Position numbers and translations under genes: made by a program. Positions 59,318 through 64,000 of a stretch of DNA of 64,000 nt are shown here, piece after piece (position 1 is the stretch's first letter; each line of letters begins with the position of its first letter). Source of the DNA: Sipunculus nudus (Eukaryota; Annelida; Sipuncula; Golfingiida; Sipunculidae). The stretch is from the NCBI GenBank assembly GCA_026874595.1, contig CM049308.1:20625867-20689866 (forward strand), in the 5' to 3' direction. The notes beneath the pieces are model-generated. The model ran no database searches. It was not told the origin of the DNA and was given only the letters and a program-made list of their open reading frames with translations.

Positions 59318-62300
59318 GCAGGAAAAAAGTACAGACCATGTCCCTATCATATAGTGAGTGAAGGAAGTGGCACATATACTTCGGATGTGTAAGGCCCACC
59401 ACATTTACTGTTTGACGGAGCTTGGTCATACACTGATCTGTCCTTAATATTAATAACTAAAATACACTGAAAGACACACTAGACAATAATTTTAATCAAG
59501 TATAAAGCAGGAAAAAAGTACAGACCATGTCCCTTTCATAATATGAGTGAAGGAAGTGGCACATATACTTCGGGTGTGTAAGGCCCACCACATTCACTGT
59601 TTGATGGAGCTTGGTCATACACTAATCTGACCTTAATATTAATAACTAAAAGACACTAAAAGACACACTAGACAATAATTTTAATCAAGTATAAAGCAGG
59701 CAAAAGGTACAGATCATGTCCCTATCATATAGTGAGTGAAGGAAATGGCAGATATACTTCGGGTGTGTAAGGCCCACCACATTCACTGTCTGATAGAGCT
59801 TGGTCATACACTGATCTGTCCTAAATATTAATAACTAAAAGACACTAAAAGACACACTAGACAATAATTTTAATCAAGTATAAAGCAGGCAAAGGTACAG
59901 ATCATGTCCCTATCATATAGTGAGTGAAGGAAGTGGCACATATACTTCGGGTGTGTAAGGCCCACCACATTCACTCTCTGATGGAGCTTGGTCATACACT
60001 GATCTGTCCTTAATATTAATAACTAAAAGACACTTAAAGACACACTAGACAATAATTTTAATCAAGTATAAAGCAGGCAAAAGGTACAGATCATGTCCCT
60101 ATCATAGAGTGAGTGAAGGAAGTGGCACATATACTTCGGGTGTGTAAGGCCCACCACATTCCCTGTCTGACGGAGCTTGGTCATACACTGATCCGTCCTT
60201 AATATTAATAACTAAAAGACACTGAAAGACACACTAGACAATAATTTTAATCAAGTATAAAGCAGGAAAAAAGTACAGACCATGTCCCTATCATATAGTG
60301 AGTGAAGGAAGTGGCAGATATACTTCGGGTGTGTAAGGCCCACCACATTCACTGTTTGATGGAGCTTGGTCATACACTGATCTGACCTTAATATTAAAAA
60401 CTAAAAGACACTTAAAGACACACTAGACAATAATTTTAATCAAGTATAAAGCAGGCAAAAGGTACAGATCATGTCCCTATCATAGAGTGAGTGAAGGAAG
60501 TGGCACATATACTTCGGGTGTGTAAGGCCCACCACATTCACCGTCTGACGGAGCTTGGTCATACACTGATCTGTCCTTAATATTAATAACTAAAAGACAC
60601 TGAAAGACACACAAGACAATAATTTTAATCAAGTATAAAGCAGGAAAAAAGTACAGACCATGTCCCAATCATATAGTGAGTAAAGGAAGTGGCACATATA
60701 CTTCGGGTGTGTAAGGCCCACCACATTCACTGTTTGATGGAGCTTGGTCATACACTAATCTGACCTTAAAGTTAATAACTAAAAGACACTGAAAGACACA
60801 CTAGACAATAAGTATAAAGCAGGAAAAAGGTACAGATCATGTCCCTATCATAAAGTGAGTGAAGGAAGTGGCAGATATACTTCGGGTGTGTAAGGCCCAC
60901 CACATTCACTGTCTGATGGAGCTTGGTCATACACTGATCTGTCCTTAATATTAATAACTAAAAGACACTAAAAGACACACTAGACAATAATTTTAATTAA
61001 GTATAAAGCAGGCAAAAGGTGCAGATCATGTCCCTATCATAAAGTGAGTGAAGGAAGTGTCACATATACTTCGGGTGTGTAAGGCCCACCACATTCACTG
61101 TCTGATGGAGCTTGGTCATACACTGATCTGTCCTTAATATTAATAACTAAAAGACACTAAAAGACACACTAGACAATAATTTAAATCAAGTATAAAGCAG
61201 GCAAAAGGTACAGATCATGTCCCTATCATAAAGTGAGTGAAGGAAGTGGCAGATATACTTCGGGTGTGTAAGGCCCACCACATTCACTGTCTGATGGAGC
61301 TTGGTCATACACTGATCTGTCCTTAATATTAATAACTAAAAGACACTAAAAGACACACTAGACAATAATTTTAATCAAGTATAAAGCAGGAAAAAAGTAC
61401 AGACCATGTCCCTATCATATAGTGAGTGAAGGAAGTGGCACATATACTTCGGATGTGTAAGGCCCACCACATTTACTGTTTGACGGAGCTTGGTCATACA
61501 CTGATCTGTCCTTAATATTAATAACTAAAATACACTGAAAGACACACTAGACAATAATTTTAATCAAGTATAAAGCAGGAAAAAAGTACAGACCATGTCC
61601 CTTTCATAATATGAGTGAAGGAAGTGGCACATATACTTCGGGTGTGTAAGGCCCACCACATTCACTGTTTGATGGAGCTTGGTCATACACTAATCTGACC
61701 TTAATATTAATAACTAAAAGACACTAAAAGACACACTAGACAATAATTTTAATCAAGTATAAAGCAGGCAAAAGGTACAGATCATGTCCCTATCATATAG
61801 TGAGTGAAGGAAATGGCAGATATACTTCGGGTGTGTAAGGCCCACCACATTCACTGTCTGATGGAGCTTGGTCATACACTGATCTGTCCTAAATATTAAT
61901 AACTAAAAGACACTAAAAGACACACTAGACAATAATTTTAATCAAGTATAAAGCAGGCAAAGGTACAGATCATGTCCCTATCATATAGTGAGTGAAGGAA
62001 GTGGCACATATACTTCGGGTGTGTAAGGCCCACCACATTCACTCTCTGATGGAGCTTGGTCATACACTGATCTGTCCTTAATATTAATAACTAAAAGACA
62101 CTTAAAGACACACTAGACAATAATTTTAATCAAGTATAAAGCAGGCAAAAGGTACAGATCATGTCCCTATCATATAGTGAGTGAAGGAAGTGGCACATAT
62201 ACTTCGGGTATGTAAGGCCCACCACATTCCCTGTCTGACGGAGCTTGGTCATACACTGATCCGTCCTTAATATTAATAACTAAAAGACACTGAAAGACAC

Positions 62301-63453
62301 ACAAGACAATAATTTTAATCAAGTATAAAGCAGGAAAAAAGTACAGACCATGTCCCTATCATATAGTGAGTGAAGGAAGTGGCACATATACTTCGGGTGT
62401 GTAAGGCCCACCACATTCACTGTTTGATGGAGCTTGGTCATACACTGATCTGACCTTAATATTAATAACTAAAAGACACTTAAAGACACACTAGACAATA
62501 ATTTTAATCAAGTATAAAGCAGGCAAAAGGTACAGATCATGTCCCTATCATAGAGTGAGTGAAGGAAGTGGCACATATACTTCGGATGTGTAAGGCCCAC
62601 CACATTCACTGTCTGACGGAGCTTGGTCATACACTGATCCGTCCTTAATATTAATAACTAAAAGGCACTGAAAGACACACAAGACAATAATTTTAATCAA
62701 GTATAAAGCAGGAAAAAAGTACAGACCATGTCCCAATCATATAGTGAGTAAAGGAAGTGGCACATATACTTCGGGTGTGTAAGGCCCACCACATTCACTG
62801 TTTGATGGAGCTTGGTCATACACTAATCTGACCTTAAAGTTAATAACTAAAAGACACTGAAAGACACACTAGACAATAAGTATAAAGCAGGAAAAAGGTA
62901 CAGATCATGTCCCTATCATAAAGTGAGTGAAGGAAGTGGCAGATATACTTCGGGTGTGTAAGGCCCACCACATTCACTGTCTGATGGAGCTTGGTCATAC
63001 ACTGATCTGTCCTTAATATTAATAACTAAAAGACACTAAAAGACACACTAGACAATAATTTTAATTAAGTATAAAGCAGGCAAAAGGTACAGATCATGTC
63101 CCTATCATAAAGTGAGTGAAGGAAGTGTCACATATACTTCGGGTGTGTAAGGCCCACCACATTCACTGTCTGATGGAGCTTGGTCATACACTGATCTGTC
63201 CTTAATATTAATAACTAAAAGACACTAAAAGACACACTAGACAATAATTTAAATCAAGTATAAAGCAGGCAAAAGGTACAGATCATGTCCCTATCATAAA
63301 GTGAGTGAAGGAAGTGGCAGATATACTTCGGGTGTGTAAGGCCCACCACATTCACTGTCTGATGGAGCTTGGTCATACACTGATCTGTCCTTAATATTAA
63401 TAACTAAAAGACACTAAAAGACACACTAGACAATAATTTTAATCAAGTATAAG
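59318..63453 (+). repeat. 11-monomer (2,068-bp) tandem duplication in HOR unit D
   Basis: TTCGGATGTGTAAGG at about 59381 and 61449, GGAAATGGCAG at about 59741 and 61809, and GTGTCACATAT at 61058 and 63126 are each 2,068 bp apart. Confidence 0.8.
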
Positions 63454-64000
63454 GCAGGCAATAGGTACAGATCATGTCCCTATCATATAGTGAGTGAAGG
63501 AAGTGGCAGATATACTTCGGGTGTGTAAGGCCCACCACATTCACTGTCTGATGGAGCTTGGTCATACACTGATCTGTCCTTGATATTAATCACTAAAAGA
63601 CACTAAAAGACACACTAGACAATAATTTTAATCAAGTATAAAGCAGGCAAAAGGTACAGATCATGTCCCTATCATATAGTGAGTGAAGGAAGTGGCACAT
63701 ATACTTCGGGTGTGTAAGGCCCACCACATTCACCGTCTGACGGAGCTTGGTCATACACTGATCTGTCCTTAATATTAATAACTAAAAGACACAGAAAGCC
63801 ACACTAGACAATAATTTTAATCAAGTATAAAGCAGGAAAAAAGTACAGACCATGTCCCTATCATATAGTGAGTGAAGGAAGTGGCAGATATACTTCGGGT
63901 GTGTAAGGCCCACCACATTCACTGTTTGATGGAGCTTGGTCATACACTGATCTGACCTTAATATTAATAACTAAAAGACACTAAAAGACACACTAGACAA

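Larger units (their letters stand above)
23284..64000 (+). repeat. 189-bp satellite DNA array with higher-order structure (continues past the window)
   Basis: One head-to-tail array of about 215 monomers. Successive ACTTCGGG words are typically 189 bp apart (e.g. 26141, 26330, 26519). All monomers share one orientation. Recognisable words in order are ACTTCGGGTGTGTAAGGCCC, CACATTCACTGT, GGAGCTTGGTCATACACTGA, CCTTAATATTAATAACTAAA, GACACACTAGACAATAAT, TTTAATCAAGTATAAAGCAG, and GTCCCTATCATATAGTGAGT. TTAATATTAA is a palindrome. A frequent variant lacks 10 bp in the TTTTAATCAA region. The monomer is AT-rich with no CENP-B-box match, Pol III B box or coding capacity. Long non-recombining length, near-nucleosomal unit size and HOR organisation are typical of centromeric or pericentromeric satellites, which is an inference here. 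I do not recognise the monomer family. Confidence 0.97.
54801..64000 (+). repeat. HOR unit D (partial, cut by the window edge)
   Basis: It begins with the marker at 54801. Its start has the longer unit-A layout (2,189 bp to TTAGCTTGC at 56990). It then contains two extra tandem duplications with periods of 1,671 and 2,068 bp, so GGGTTTGTAAGG comes 4,397 bp after the marker rather than 2,170. Confidence 0.85.

Noticed and set aside
48286-62736. Four 62-codon minus-strand frames in the satellite (48286, 51488, 60480, 62548)
   Set aside because: They are the same segment of satellite sequence spared a stop by variants, and frames in neighbouring monomers are broken. No sign of coding selection.
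23284-64000. CRISPR array
   Set aside because: The unit is 189 bp of continuous satellite with no short repeat/unique-spacer alternation, in a eukaryotic setting.
23284-64000. CENP-B box in the satellite monomer
   Set aside because: The only TTCG in the usual monomer is followed by GGTGTGTAAGG, which lacks the spaced A and CGGG of the box on either strand.

Overview
This window looks like invertebrate (metazoan) nuclear DNA. Coding sequence is sparse and split into small exons with GT/AG borders. The background is AT-rich, with long (TA)n microsatellites, poly-G/poly-C runs, short MITE-like transposons and a very large satellite. A lophotrochozoan such as a mollusc would fit, but nothing here fixes the phylum.

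Layout. 1-4.9 kb: non-coding, with (TA)n tracts, a foldback repeat and several short poly-G elements with GGATCC ends. 4.97-13.9 kb: one well-supported gene on + with three coding exons (169 + 162 + 188 nt, all junctions phase 1). It encodes a 172-residue four-transmembrane protein of the claudin/PMP22/EMP superfamily. Its 7.4-kb second intron is full of repeats: a pogo-like MITE inserted in a (TA)n tract, a block of diverged ~139-bp tandem units with a 278-bp dimer duplication, poly-G tracts and an inverted repeat pair. 13.9-19.2 kb: intergenic DNA with a CCAAT/GC-box cluster and several motifs matching the CTCF core. 19.2-22.6 kb: a probable second gene on +. Its last two exons join in frame to a stop, a first exon is likely, the middle is unresolved and the product is not recognised. 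A tRNA-like sequence between short inverted repeats lies in its last intron, and a hairpin follows its stop.

23.28-64.0 kb (to the window edge): one head-to-tail satellite array, about 40.7 kb and roughly 215 monomers of 189 bp, many with a shared 10-bp deletion (179 bp). Private sequence variants recur every 9,956-9,957 bp, which shows a higher-order repeat (HOR) of 53 monomers. Three complete HOR units (A, B, C) and most of a fourth (D) are present. Inside them are nested whole-monomer duplications of 3,570, 3,202, 2,068 and 1,671 bp. The leftmost monomers are the most irregular. This resembles the organisation of centromeric alpha satellite with an unrelated monomer, and it is the most notable feature of the window. 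Whether it is centromeric, pericentromeric or subtelomeric cannot be told from sequence alone.

I found no rRNA, intact tRNA, CRISPR, prokaryotic operon or autonomous transposase.
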